This document shows, one piece after another, positions 18,389 through 27,338 of a stretch of DNA of 64,000 nucleotides. The translations under genes were made by a program, and so were the position numbers. Numbering within the stretch: position 1 is the stretch's first letter; each line of letters starts with the position of its first letter. The notes beneath the pieces were generated by a model, which was not told the origin of the DNA, made no database searches, and saw only the letters and a program-made list of their open reading frames with translations. Where the stretch lies: assembly GCF_000230835.1 (NCBI RefSeq), contig NZ_CM001240.1, positions 1,310,501 to 1,374,500 on the forward strand. The letters run 5' to 3'. This DNA is from Clostridium sp. DL-VIII (lineage in GTDB: Bacteria; Bacillota; Clostridia; Clostridiales; Clostridiaceae).

Positions 18389-18519
18389 ATAGTTACAAGT
18401 GACAATAAGTAAGCAGTTAGGAAGGAATCTCAAATATAAGATTTGAAAACTCATTTTTTCATAAAAGAGATTTTACTCTTAGCTTATAACTTACTATTTA
18501 TCACTTGTAACTATTTTTG
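18389..18519. repeat. Palindromic repeat family 3, copy A, ending in a T run
   Basis: Arms 18389-18402 and 18501-18514 are perfect 14-bp inverted repeats (ATAGTTACAAGTGA), with further weaker pairing inside; TTTTTG follows. The left part (AGTGACAATAAGTAAG) resembles the copy at 57762 (AGTGACAAATAGTAAG). The remaining 280 bp to the HAD gene hold no gene I can support, only its promoter region. Confidence 0.65.
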
Positions 18520-18801
18520 TCATTGACTTAACTTAGACGAAGGAGCAATTTTAAGTTATAAGCATAATTTGATAGATATTTATAAAATTACTGTCAATAT
18601 TGTTCAAGTTATACAAAGAAGCTTAAGGAAAAAATGAGGACATATTAAAGATGAGTTTGGAAAAAATATAGGATGAATTATGAAGTAGAAACAATTGGAA
18701 TGAGTAGAAAGTGCAAGAAGCTTCTTAGTGTTATTAGATAAATTCTGCTATAATAGATATTGTTAGAAGCATAATGTATAAGATTAAGGAGATGATTTCA
18801 A

Positions 18802-19668
18802 ATGATAAAACTTATTGCATCAGATATGGATGGAACTCTATTAAATAAAAATCATAAAATAGATAAAGAAACTGTAGCAGCTATAAATAAAGCAGAAGAA
18901 GCAGGAATCGTATTTGCTATTTCAACAGGAAGAGAATATGATACTGTGGAGCCACTTTTAAAAGAAAATAATATAATATGTCAATGTGTACTCATGAATG
19001 GTGCAGAATACAGAGATGAGTATGGAAATATATTAGAAGAAATTAATATAGAACTTGATAAAGCATCTAAAATTATAAATATACTTCACCAAGAAAAAGT
19101 ATCTGCACGAATATTTACAAATAAAGGTATATATACAACGGATAGTAAAGAAGAAGCATTAAAAGAGATGGTATATAGGACTTTGTCTTTTAATCCAAAA
19201 CTTACCGAAAATGAGGCTATAGAAATTGCTAAAATGCAGCCATATTTTATTAATCTCAATTATATTTCGGATTTAGACGAATTCTTAAATAGCGGAATAG
19301 AAGTTAGAAAATTTGTGGCCTTTCACAATAACATAGAACTTATAAATAAAATGAAAAAAGTCATAGGAGAAATAGAAGGAATTGCTGTTTCCTCTTCGTT
19401 TATTGATAATATAGAAATTACTCATGTTACAGCACAAAAAGGAATTATACTTGCAAAAGTAGCTGAAAAGATGGGCCTTAAAAGAGAGGAAGTTTTAGTA
19501 CTTGGAGATAGTTTTAATGACTATTCAATGTTTACAGAATTCACAGAATCAGTAGCTATGGGAAATGCTATTCCTGAAATAAAGGAAATAGCAAAATATA
19601 TAACTGATACAAATGATAATTTAGGAGTTGCAAAGGCAATTTACAAAATTTTAGAAGAACAGAAATAA
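18802..19668 (+). CDS. Cof-type HAD-superfamily phosphatase
   Basis: This 288-residue cytoplasmic haloacid-dehalogenase phosphatase of the Cof/YidA type has motif I ASDMDGTLLNKNHKI, motif II STGRE, a Lys in AQKGIILAKVAEKMG and motif III/IV LGDSFNDYSMF. The C2B cap inserted between motifs II and III is of normal size. These enzymes dephosphorylate sugar phosphates or flavin precursors; the exact substrate is not readable. AAGGAGATG precedes the ATG. It is monocistronic. Confidence 0.9.
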   Translation: MIKLIASDMDGTLLNKNHKIDKETVAAINKAEEAGIVFAISTGREYDTVEPLLKENNIICQCVLMNGAEYRDEYGNILEEINIELDKASKIINILHQEKVSARIFTNKGIYTTDSKEEALKEMVYRTLSFNPKLTENEAIEIAKMQPYFINLNYISDLDEFLNSGIEVRKFVAFHNNIELINKMKKVIGEIEGIAVSSSFIDNIEITHVTAQKGIILAKVAEKMGLKREEVLVLGDSFNDYSMFTEFTESVAMGNAIPEIKEIAKYITDTNDNLGVAKAIYKILEEQK

Positions 19669-19851
19669 GAGTATACATGTAAAATCAAGTTTTATGAAAT
19701 GCTGAATATAGGAAAATTGATATCATAATTTTGTTATTAAAAACTGAGAAATTCTTTACTTGTCCAATTTATAAATAATGAGACAATTAAAGAATCACTC
19801 AGCTTTTATTGTAATATTTACTTATATTTTTATGAATAGAATAACATATAG

Positions 19852-19912
19852 TTAAGCATAATCAAAAAATAACAAATCAATCTATGAAGCCTATTTTCTT
19901 TCATAGGCATTA
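19852..19912. repeat. Partial copy of palindromic repeat family 1 (copy D)
   Basis: TTAAGCATAATCAAAAAATA and AACAAATCAATCTATGAAGC followed by CCTATTTTC match the family's left arm in degenerate form, with a short hairpin CTATGAA/TTCATAG at the end. It sits at the 3' side of the converging HAD and galM genes. Confidence 0.5.
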
Positions 19913-19942
19913 ACTAATAAATGTATTCTACATTATTGTTTA

Positions 19943-20998
19943 TTATAATGTAGAAAACTTATAAATTGTTCTATGGTTATATTCCTCTCCAGCCTTAAAG
20001 AGCGGAGATTTAAAGCTGTTACAATTTATAGAATTAGGGAAATATTGAGTTTCAAGACAGAATGCATTTCTTCTATTATAAACGGATTTATTTTTACCAA
20101 TATCAGACTCATTCAAATAATTTGCACTGTAAAATTGAACTCCAGGAGTAGTTGTATAAACATCTAAAACTATACCGGTATTTTCATCAATTGCCTGAGC
20201 AGCTTTTATTTTATCTGAACCATTAGTGTTTAATACCCAGTTATGATCAAAACCTTTTCCAAGAATAATTTGTTCATAATCACTATTTATATTTTGGCCA
20301 ATTGGAGTGAGGTTTCTAAAATCCATAGGAGTTCCTTCTACAGCTTTTATTTCCCCAGTAGGAATTGAATACGCATCGTTTACAGTGAATTTATCTGCAT
20401 TGATCATAAGTTTTTGGTTAAGTACATCTCCAGAGGAATGACCAGATAAATTAAAATAAGTATGATTAGTAAGATTTATTATTGTGTCTTTATCAGAAAC
20501 TGCGTTATAATTTATTTCTATAGCGTTATCATCTGTAAGTACATAATTCACTTTAACTTTAAGATTACCGGGATATCCTTCTTCGCCGTCAACACTGAGA
20601 TAGGAAAGCTGCAATGAGTTGGATTGACTATCAATTATTTCTGCATCCCACACAACTTTGTCAAAACCTTTGATTCCACCATGAAGATGATTTTCACCAT
20701 TGTTTTGAGCTACATTATATTCCTTATCGTTTATAGTAAACTTTGCATATTGGATTCTATTTGCAAAACGTCCTATTAAAGCACCAAAAAATCTATCTCC
20801 TTTTAAATAATTTTCTAAAGTATCATATCCTAAAACTACATCGCAAAACTCACCTGTTTTACTAGGAACAAGTGATGAGACAATTGCACCTCCATAAGTA
20901 CAAATTTCTACTGCCATTCCATTAGCATTTTTTAAAGTATAAATATCAACTTCTCTTCCATCAGGCATTTTTCCAAAAAGTTTTTTTTCTATTGCCAT
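19943..20998 (-). CDS. galM: Aldose 1-epimerase (mutarotase)
   Basis: This enzyme interconverts alpha and beta anomers of aldoses; in this context L-arabinose or galactose is the likely substrate. The 351-residue beta-sandwich protein has the motifs NHLHGGIKGFDKVVWD, the catalytic His in NLTNHTYFNLSG, GFDHNWVL and the catalytic Glu in CLETQYFPN. ATG 20998 is chosen because AGGAGG lies at 21012-21007, eight bases upstream. It is transcribed divergently from yesN. Two AraR-like operators bracket its promoter, which ties it to arabinose control. Confidence 0.92.
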   Translation of the reverse strand: MAIEKKLFGKMPDGREVDIYTLKNANGMAVEICTYGGAIVSSLVPSKTGEFCDVVLGYDTLENYLKGDRFFGALIGRFANRIQYAKFTINDKEYNVAQNNGENHLHGGIKGFDKVVWDAEIIDSQSNSLQLSYLSVDGEEGYPGNLKVKVNYVLTDDNAIEINYNAVSDKDTIINLTNHTYFNLSGHSSGDVLNQKLMINADKFTVNDAYSIPTGEIKAVEGTPMDFRNLTPIGQNINSDYEQIILGKGFDHNWVLNTNGSDKIKAAQAIDENTGIVLDVYTTTPGVQFYSANYLNESDIGKNKSVYNRRNAFCLETQYFPNSINCNSFKSPLFKAGEEYNHRTIYKFSTL

Positions 20999-21066
20999 TG
21001 TGAACACCTCCTAATAATAGTTAAGTAAAATTCTTATTGTATACATTTACATAAAGACCTGATTTC

Positions 21067-21111
21067 ATGTATGTACAAGTATATTATAGTACAAAGAGAT
21101 TATACATACAA
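21067..21111 (-). promoter_or_regulatory. galM promoter with paired AraR boxes
   Basis: On the minus strand, TTGTAT (21111-21106), a 17-bp spacer and TATAAT (21088-21083) form a sigma-A promoter. AraR-like cores TATACATACA (21101-21110) and TGTATGTACA (21068-21077) overlap the -35 and the expected start point. Their centres are 33 bp apart, about three helical turns. The layout matches the araA promoter. Confidence 0.7.
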
Positions 21112-21141
21112 TTGTTCAAATAAAATAATTTTCCATATATA

Positions 21142-21170
21142 TTGAAATAATGTAAATATACATTTAATAT
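21142..21170 (+). promoter_or_regulatory. Predicted yesN promoter
   Basis: TTGAAA (21142-21147), a 17-bp spacer and TAATAT (21165-21170), about 60 bp before the yesN start codon. It is divergent from the galM promoter. Confidence 0.5.
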
Positions 21171-21227
21171 AGATATTACTAAGTATAAAAAGGAATTTAT
21201 TGGTAAAAAATAGAGCTGGAGGTTTCT

Positions 21228-22430
21228 ATGTGGAAATTAGTTATTGCTGATGATGAACCTAAGATTAGAAGAGGAATTGAAGGTATTTTAAATTGGCAGG
21301 ATTATGATATCGAGATAGTGGGGGAAGCAGAAGATGGGGAACTTGCACTGAAAGTGATAACTGAAAAAAAACCAGATATAATTCTTCTAGACATAAATAT
21401 GCCATTCTTAAATGGATTAAATCTTTTGGAGAGGTTAAGAGCTATAAATAATAACAGTATTGTAATAATAATAAGTGGGTATGATGAGTTTGCGTATGCA
21501 CAAAAGGCACTAAGATTCAATGTTTTTGACTACATTTTAAAACCTGTAAGTAGAAAAGATATTGAAGAAATAATTAAGAAGGCAGTTTGTAAAATTGCTG
21601 AAGATAGAAAAGAAAATAATTATTTAGAATGGGTAAAAGCGCAAGTAAATGAAAACATAGATACATTAAAAAAGAATTTTTTTAGTGAATGGTTAAGTAA
21701 TAAGATAAATGATGAAGAGATGTTAAATGAAATAAAATTTTTTAATATAAAGTTTGATAAGAAAGTTGGAATAATTGTTATAAAACTTTTGGGGAAGTTA
21801 AATTTTGAAGCGATTGGTGAAAAGTGGAATAAAGAATTATTGGATTTTGCTATTGCTAATTTATTAAGTGATAAATTTAAGGAATTTAAAGAAAAGTTTA
21901 TTTTTAATGATGACAGTGAAAATATTATATTAATAAGTAGTATTCAGGATATGATCAAGTGGGTAAGTATTGGAAATGAATTAGAAACAGAAATAATAGA
22001 GTATTTAAAATGCAATGTAATAGTTGAACAGGCAAATGTGTGTGATGGAATTTTAAAAGTGAAAAGTGAGTATTTAAAATTAATAAATAGTGTTAATGTA
22101 AAGAAAAAATATAATCCGATGACCTTGGCAGCTATAAAGCATATAGAAGAAAGCTACTATTTAAATAATTTAAGTATAAATGATATATCCGATAAGCTTG
22201 AAGTAACATCTTCTTATTTAAGCAAGTTGTTAAAAAAAGAAACTGGATTATCATTTATTGATTATTTGACAAACACAAGAATAAAAAAAGCAATGTATCT
22301 TATGAAAGAACCTACAATTAAAATATACGATGTAGCTGAGCTTATTGGATATAGTAATCAACATTATTTTTGCAGAGCTTTCAAAAAGGTTGTTGGAGTT
22401 TCTCCAACGGAATATAAGAGAGGAAAATAA
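21228..22430 (+). CDS. YesN-type response regulator, receiver + AraC DNA-binding domain (system 1)
   Basis: This 400-residue regulator has an N-terminal receiver domain with acidic pocket DDE, phospho-acceptor D55 in ILLDINMP, SGYDEF and K in ILKPVS; a middle linker of about 180 residues; and a C-terminal AraC/XylS pair of helix-turn-helix motifs (last ~100 residues: INDISDKLEVTSSYLSKLLKKETG and YDVAELIGYSNQHYFCRAFKK). The next gene is an anchored sugar-binding protein, and a LytS-like kinase lies after the ABC genes; together they resemble the XylFII-LytS-YesN three-component systems described in clostridia. The probable target is the ytfQ promoter at about 23.47-23.55 kb. Confidence 0.92.
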   Translation: MWKLVIADDEPKIRRGIEGILNWQDYDIEIVGEAEDGELALKVITEKKPDIILLDINMPFLNGLNLLERLRAINNNSIVIIISGYDEFAYAQKALRFNVFDYILKPVSRKDIEEIIKKAVCKIAEDRKENNYLEWVKAQVNENIDTLKKNFFSEWLSNKINDEEMLNEIKFFNIKFDKKVGIIVIKLLGKLNFEAIGEKWNKELLDFAIANLLSDKFKEFKEKFIFNDDSENIILISSIQDMIKWVSIGNELETEIIEYLKCNVIVEQANVCDGILKVKSEYLKLINSVNVKKKYNPMTLAAIKHIEESYYLNNLSINDISDKLEVTSSYLSKLLKKETGLSFIDYLTNTRIKKAMYLMKEPTIKIYDVAELIGYSNQHYFCRAFKKVVGVSPTEYKRGK

Positions 22431-22431
22431 A

Positions 22432-23376
22432 ATGAAGAATAAAAAGCATATAATTTATTTTTGCATAATTATAATGTTTGCAGCATCATTGATTTTTTTA
22501 ACAATATACGTTTATAGGACAAACTCTGAAAAAAAAGATATTTTTATAATTGGAATGTCTCAAGCTAATTTATATGAGCCATGGAGAGTTCAAATGAATA
22601 AAGAAATTCAAGAAGAAGCTAAAAAGTATGATAACATAAAGATAATATTTAAGGATGCAGGAGGAGATACTGAAAAACAAAAAAAAGATATTCAGGATTT
22701 GATAAATTTTGGGGCTGATGTACTTATAGTATCAACTAATGATTCGAAAGAACTTACAGGAACAGTAGGGGAAGTGAACAAATCTGTACCTGTAATAATG
22801 TTAGATCGAGCTGTAAGTGGATACGATTACACAATATATATAGGATCTGATGCTGAATCTATAGGGCTTCAAGCAGGAAATTTTGTGAGAGAATTGGCGA
22901 GTGATAATAAAGTTAATGTTATAGAAATACAAGGAGTACTAGATTCAAGCACAGATAAAGAGATTACTAATGGTTTCAAAGATGCTATTAAAAACTATAA
23001 AAACATTAATATTGATAGAACGATTGTGGGAAATTGGCAGGAAAATGAAACACAAGATAAAATAGAAGAGATATTAAAAGATGATAAAAATGTGGATATA
23101 ATATTTGCTCATAGTGATTATATGGCACTTGGAGCATATTATGCTGCAGTAAATACAAATTCAAGAAATATCAAAATAATAGGAGTCGATGGACTTGAGG
23201 GACATGAGGGTGGGATTGAATTAGTCAGAAATGGAATATTACAAGGGACATTTACTTGCAAAACTGGAGGAAAAGAAGCAGTTGAATATGCTATAAAAAT
23301 TCTAAATAAAGAAGGGGACATTCCTAAAAAGGTATTATTAGAATGTAAAAAAATTACCAAGGATACATTGGAATAA
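22432..23376 (+). CDS. Membrane-anchored sugar-binding protein, probable sensor partner (system 1)
   Basis: This 314-residue protein has an N-terminal membrane helix (residues about 5-25) without a lipobox Cys, then a type 1 periplasmic binding fold (IIGMSQANLYEPWRVQMNKEI, DVLIVSTNDS, VPVIMLDRAVSG, IFAHSDYMALGAYYA, IIGVDGLEGHEGGIELV). It starts one base after the yesN stop, with AGAGAGGA within the yesN end, so the two are co-transcribed. A non-lipidated, TM-tethered binding protein next to yesN fits a sensor role like XylFII rather than transport. Its stop codon overlaps a repeat element. Confidence 0.85.
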   Translation: MKNKKHIIYFCIIIMFAASLIFLTIYVYRTNSEKKDIFIIGMSQANLYEPWRVQMNKEIQEEAKKYDNIKIIFKDAGGDTEKQKKDIQDLINFGADVLIVSTNDSKELTGTVGEVNKSVPVIMLDRAVSGYDYTIYIGSDAESIGLQAGNFVRELASDNKVNVIEIQGVLDSSTDKEITNGFKDAIKNYKNINIDRTIVGNWQENETQDKIEEILKDDKNVDIIFAHSDYMALGAYYAAVNTNSRNIKIIGVDGLEGHEGGIELVRNGILQGTFTCKTGGKEAVEYAIKILNKEGDIPKKVLLECKKITKDTLE

Positions 23377-23446
23377 GACATAATAAAAAAATAACAAGTC
23401 CATCTGCCAAGCCTATTTTGGAATTGTTATTTTCTTTCATATGCCT
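23376..23446. repeat. Palindromic repeat family 1, copy C (short form, starts in a stop codon)
   Basis: The 71-bp copy begins in the TAA of the preceding gene. Left end: AGACATAATAAAAAAATAAC followed by AAGTCCATCTGCCAAGCCTA; right end: TTTCATATGCCT. It separates the sensor gene from ytfQ and may stop or weaken read-through. Confidence 0.7.
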
Positions 23447-23470
23447 AAAATATAAATTCAATGAAATCAT

Positions 23471-23550
23471 AAAAGTGCACAAAAGTGCTAATTAATGCAA
23501 ATACAATTTTAAACTATAGATATATAATTAATTTATGAAAACGAGATCAT
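23471..23550 (+). promoter_or_regulatory. Predicted ytfQ-operon promoter with tandem activator repeats and cre-like site
   Basis: Tandem 10-bp repeats AAAAGTGCAC / AAAAGTGCTA (23471-23490) and a weaker third unit ATTAATGCAA precede TATAAT at 23523-23528; no good -35 is seen, as expected for an activated promoter. ATGAAAACGAGATCAT (23535-23550) matches the cre consensus with one mismatch and covers the expected start point. The tandem repeats are a candidate YesN site. Confidence 0.6.
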
Positions 23551-23570
23551 AAATATAGGGGGAAAGAATT

Positions 23571-24575
23571 ATGAAGTTAAAAAAGATGATTGCATTAATG
23601 GCAAGCGCAGTTTTATGCGTTAGTATGTTTGTGGGCTGCGGAAGCTCAGGATCAGGAGGTCAGTCAGCACAAACTGCTGCTAAAAGTTCATCTGCTAAAA
23701 AGGTAATTGGCTTTGCACAAGTTGGAGCAGAAAGTGGTTGGAGAACTGCAGAGACAGACTCAATAAAATCAATTCCAACCTTAGATCCTAATTTTGATTT
23801 GAAATTCTCTGATGGTCAGCAAAAACAAGAAAATCAAATAAAAGCAATAAGATCATTTATTGCTCAAAAAGTTGATTTAATAGCTTTAGATCCTGTTGTT
23901 GAAACAGGATGGGATACAGTGCTTAAGGAAGCTAAAGATGCTAAGATTCCAGTAGTAATTGTTGATAGAAAAGTAACAGTATCAGATGATTCACTCTATA
24001 AGTGTTTCCTAGGCTCAGATATGGTTGCAGAAGGCAAAAAAGCAGCACAAATAATAATAGATCAATTTGGAAAAGATGCAACACTTAATATAGCAGAACT
24101 TCAAGGTACAGTTGGATCTACAGCCATGGTTGGAAGGCAGCAAGGATTCAATGATACAATAAAAGACTGTCCTAACTATAAGATAATAAAATCACAAACA
24201 GGTGATTTTACTCGTGCAAAAGGTAAGGAAGTTATGGAAGCTTTCTTGAAATCTGATGGAGATAAGATAAATGTGCTATGGTCTCATAATGATGATATGG
24301 CAATGGGAGCTATACAAGCTATAGAAGAATATGGTAAAAAACCTGGAAAAGACATATTTATAGTTTCAGTTGATGGCATTAAGGATATATTCCAAGCAAT
24401 GGTTGATGGTAAGTCAAATGCAACCGTAGAATGTAACCCTCTACTTGGACCACAATTATTAGAAGTTTCAAAAAATATACTAGATGGTAAAGAAGTTGAA
24501 AAGAGCATAAATTCAAAAGAAGGTCAATTCTTACAAAAGGATGCAGCAGCAGAATTACCTAATAGAAAATACTAA
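23571..24575 (+). CDS. Sugar ABC transporter substrate-binding lipoprotein, YtfQ-like
   Basis: This 334-residue lipoprotein has a signal peptide with lipobox FVGC (Cys23). The mature part closely follows E. coli YtfQ: GFAQVGAESGWR, SDGQQKQENQIKAIRSF, VETGWDTVLKEAKDAKIPV, ELQGTVGSTA, QTGDFTRAKGKEVMEAF and HNDDMAMGAIQAI. YtfQ binds galactofuranose; related AraU-type proteins serve L-arabinose in other bacteria. With araA, araR, araD and araK nearby, arabinose (possibly the furanose form) is my inferred ligand. It is the first gene of the ytfQ-ytfR-ytfT-yjfF-like set. Confidence 0.92.
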   Translation: MKLKKMIALMASAVLCVSMFVGCGSSGSGGQSAQTAAKSSSAKKVIGFAQVGAESGWRTAETDSIKSIPTLDPNFDLKFSDGQQKQENQIKAIRSFIAQKVDLIALDPVVETGWDTVLKEAKDAKIPVVIVDRKVTVSDDSLYKCFLGSDMVAEGKKAAQIIIDQFGKDATLNIAELQGTVGSTAMVGRQQGFNDTIKDCPNYKIIKSQTGDFTRAKGKEVMEAFLKSDGDKINVLWSHNDDMAMGAIQAIEEYGKKPGKDIFIVSVDGIKDIFQAMVDGKSNATVECNPLLGPQLLEVSKNILDGKEVEKSINSKEGQFLQKDAAAELPNRKY

Positions 24576-24617
24576 GTCTAGTTAAAAGTTGAGAGTTTAA
24601 AGTTAAGAGTTAATGAA

Positions 24618-24639
24618 GAAAAGCCCGAAAGGGCTTTTC
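24618..24639 (+). terminator. Hairpin between the binding-protein and ATPase genes
   Basis: GAAAAGCCC-GAAA-GGGCTTTTC (24618-24639) is a 9-bp stem with a GAAA tetraloop. It probably lets the binding protein be made in excess over the ATPase and permeases. The preceding 24588-24615 bases carry family-4-like AGTTAAGAGTTAA repeats. Confidence 0.75.
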
Positions 24640-24780
24640 GTAAAAAATAATAAATAAAATATTAAAGAGATTTTATCTATTAACAATAACTTCTAATTGT
24701 CTAAGAGGAGTTTATCTTAAGCTTTTAGCACCTGCTTTTTAACTATTAATTGATTTTATAAAAGACGGGGAGTGATATAA

Positions 24781-26301
24781 ATGGGGAATTTGGATATAGT
24801 TTTAGAAATGAAAAATATCAGTAAATTCTTCCCTGGAGTTAGAGCTCTTTCAGACGTAGATTTTAATCTTAGGAGGGGAGAGATTCATGCCCTTATGGGT
24901 GAAAATGGTGCAGGTAAATCAACACTTATTAAAGTATTAACAGGAGTTTATGAAATAGATGAGGGATCAATTATATTAAAGGGACAAAATATCAAAATCT
25001 CATCTACGCAGGAAGCTCAAAATCTTGGTATCAGCACTGTCTATCAAGAGGTTAATTTATGTTCAAATCTAACAGTTGCAGAAAATATATATATTGGGCG
25101 TGAACCAAAGAAAAATGGAAGAATAGATTGGAAAAAGGTTAATAGTGATGCAGATAAATTATTGCAAGAGAGATTAAACTTAAAGATAGATGTAAAAAAA
25201 GCATTGAATAATTATTCTGTTGCAGTACAGCAAATGGTAGCTATTGCAAGGGCAGTTGATATATCGCAAGGAATATTGATTTTAGATGAACCGACATCAA
25301 GTTTAGATGATAATGAAGTAAAACAACTATTTAAAATCATGAAAAAATTTAGGGAAGAAGGTATGTCAATAATATTTGTAACTCACTTTTTGGATCAAGT
25401 GTATGAAGTATCAGATAGAATTACAGTACTTAGAAATGGGGAATTAGTTGGAACATATGATGCGAATGAACTGCCAAGAATTGAATTGGTTTCTAAAATG
25501 ATAGGTAAGGACTATAGTGAAATAGAAAAAAATACAAGAAGCAAAAAGGAAACTGAAAATGTTAAAAGAGAAAATTTTATAGAAACTGATAACTTTGGAA
25601 GAACAGGAACCATTAATCCATTTAATATAGAGATAAAAAGAGGAGAAATTCTTGGATTTGCAGGACTTCTTGGCTCCGGTAGAAGTGAATGCGCAAGAAC
25701 AATATTTGGAATAGATAAATCTACAAGTGGTAAGATAACTATAAATGGAAAGAAATATTCATATATTTATCCTCAAAAAGCAATTGAAGAAGGCTTGGGA
25801 TTTTGCCCAGAGGATAGAAAGGTAGAAGGTATAGTTGGTGATTTAACCATAAGAGAAAACATAGTACTAGCCCTTCAAGCTAATAGGGGCATTTTTAAAT
25901 ATTTGCCCATGAAAAAGCAACAGGAAATTTCAAAAAAATATATAGACCTATTAAAGATAAAGACACCAAGCATGGAACAGAAAATAAATAATTTAAGTGG
26001 CGGCAATCAACAGAAGGTAATCTTAGCAAGATGGCTTGCAACTGAGCCGGAATTATTGATTTTAGATGAGCCTACAAGAGGAATAGATATAGGTGCAAAA
26101 GGAGAAATAACAGAATTAATTTTAAAATTAGCAAGAGATGGTATGACTATTTTATTTATTTCATCTGAATTACCAGAAATAATCAAATGTTGTGATAGAG
26201 TAATAGTACTTAGAGATAGAAATGTTATAGGTGAATTAACTGGGGATGAAATAGAGGAGGCTAATATAATGAAAACTATAGCAGGAGGGGCAACAGCATG
26301 A
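24781..26301 (+). CDS. Sugar ABC transporter ATPase with two nucleotide-binding domains (YtfR-like)
   Basis: This 506-residue cytoplasmic ATPase drives the importer. Domain 1 has Walker A GENGAGKST, the signature-like NYSVAVQQMVAIARA and Walker B LILDEPTSSLD. Domain 2 (from about residue 265) has the degenerate P-loop GLLGSGRSECART typical of sugar importers, SGGNQQKVILARW and LILDEPTRGID. GGGGAGTGA precedes the ATG. It overlaps the next permease by ATGA, showing translational coupling. Confidence 0.94.
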   Translation: MGNLDIVLEMKNISKFFPGVRALSDVDFNLRRGEIHALMGENGAGKSTLIKVLTGVYEIDEGSIILKGQNIKISSTQEAQNLGISTVYQEVNLCSNLTVAENIYIGREPKKNGRIDWKKVNSDADKLLQERLNLKIDVKKALNNYSVAVQQMVAIARAVDISQGILILDEPTSSLDDNEVKQLFKIMKKFREEGMSIIFVTHFLDQVYEVSDRITVLRNGELVGTYDANELPRIELVSKMIGKDYSEIEKNTRSKKETENVKRENFIETDNFGRTGTINPFNIEIKRGEILGFAGLLGSGRSECARTIFGIDKSTSGKITINGKKYSYIYPQKAIEEGLGFCPEDRKVEGIVGDLTIRENIVLALQANRGIFKYLPMKKQQEISKKYIDLLKIKTPSMEQKINNLSGGNQQKVILARWLATEPELLILDEPTRGIDIGAKGEITELILKLARDGMTILFISSELPEIIKCCDRVIVLRDRNVIGELTGDEIEEANIMKTIAGGATA

Positions 26302-27338
26302 TAAAGAATAAGGAAAAAAGCAGTTTTCAAAAAATCTATAGTTCAAAAATATTTTGGACGTTGACTAGTCTGATTGTATTGCTGCTGTTCAATTTCATAA
26401 TGACGCCTGGCTTTTTAAGTATAACAATGAAGGATGGACATTTATTTGGAAATACCATTGATATATTAAATCGTGCATCTCCCCTTATCTTAATATCTAT
26501 AGGTATGACACTTGTTATAGCAACTCAAGGAATTGATATCTCTGTTGGCTCTATAATAGCAATAAGTGCTGCACTTTCAGCAACCGTAATAGTTGATGGT
26601 GGGTCTGTTCCGCTAGCTGTGATCATAGGAGTTATAAGTGGAATTATATGTGGGGGCTGGAATGGATTTTTAGTATCTTATATAGGGGTTCAGCCTATGG
26701 TTGGTACACTGATTTTATATATAGTAGGAAGAGGAATTGCTCAGCTTATAACAGATGGACAAATATTAACCTTTACTAATAAAGATTTTATATTTATTGG
26801 GACAGGTTATATACTGCTTCCGGTAGCAATATACATTGCCATAATAATTGCATTTTTAATGTATCTTTTAATAAGGAAAACAGCCCTAGGGTTATTTATA
26901 GAATCTATAGGTGTAAATAGTAATTCATCAAAGTTTGCAGGGATTCAATCTAGAAAAGTTGTGTTTTCTCTTTATGTTTTAAGTGGAATACTTGCAGGAA
27001 TAGCAGGGATTATACTTTGTTCTAATATAAAAAGTGCAGATGCTAATAATGTAGGTTTGTGGCTTGAGCTTGATGCGATACTTGCAACGGTTATAGGAGG
27101 AACTTCTATGTCTGGAGGAAGATTTTATCTTGCAGGTACTGTAGTAGGCGCTTTATTTATTCAAACATTAACAACCACAATCTATAGCTTAGGAGTTCCG
27201 CCAGAAATAACCTTAGTGGTAAAGGCCATAGTTGTTATAGTCGTATGTATAATTCAATCTCCAGAGTTTAGAAAAATGCTTAAAGTGAAAAAAACTCCTA
27301 AAGGTGAAATAAAAGAAAAAGGGGTGATTAGAGCATGA
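26298..27338 (+). CDS. Sugar ABC transporter permease (YtfT-like)
   Basis: This 346-residue BPD_transp_2 family permease has about 8-10 hydrophobic segments, ISIGMTLVIATQGIDISVGSI, the cytoplasmic coupling segment GVNSNSSKFAGIQSRKVVFSLYVLSG and the LDAILATVIGGTSMSGGRF motif. It starts in the ATGA overlap with the ATPase stop and ends in an ATGA overlap with the next permease. Two distinct permeases form a heterodimer, as in YtfT/YjfF and unlike the single MglC of system 2. Confidence 0.93.
   Translation: MIKNKEKSSFQKIYSSKIFWTLTSLIVLLLFNFIMTPGFLSITMKDGHLFGNTIDILNRASPLILISIGMTLVIATQGIDISVGSIIAISAALSATVIVDGGSVPLAVIIGVISGIICGGWNGFLVSYIGVQPMVGTLILYIVGRGIAQLITDGQILTFTNKDFIFIGTGYILLPVAIYIAIIIAFLMYLLIRKTALGLFIESIGVNSNSSKFAGIQSRKVVFSLYVLSGILAGIAGIILCSNIKSADANNVGLWLELDAILATVIGGTSMSGGRFYLAGTVVGALFIQTLTTTIYSLGVPPEITLVVKAIVVIVVCIIQSPEFRKMLKVKKTPKGEIKEKGVIRA

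Noticed and set aside
21149..21164. Third AraR box in the yesN promoter (TGTAAATATACA)
   Set aside because: The half-sites are two bases too far apart compared with TGTACGTACA, and the central CG is missing.
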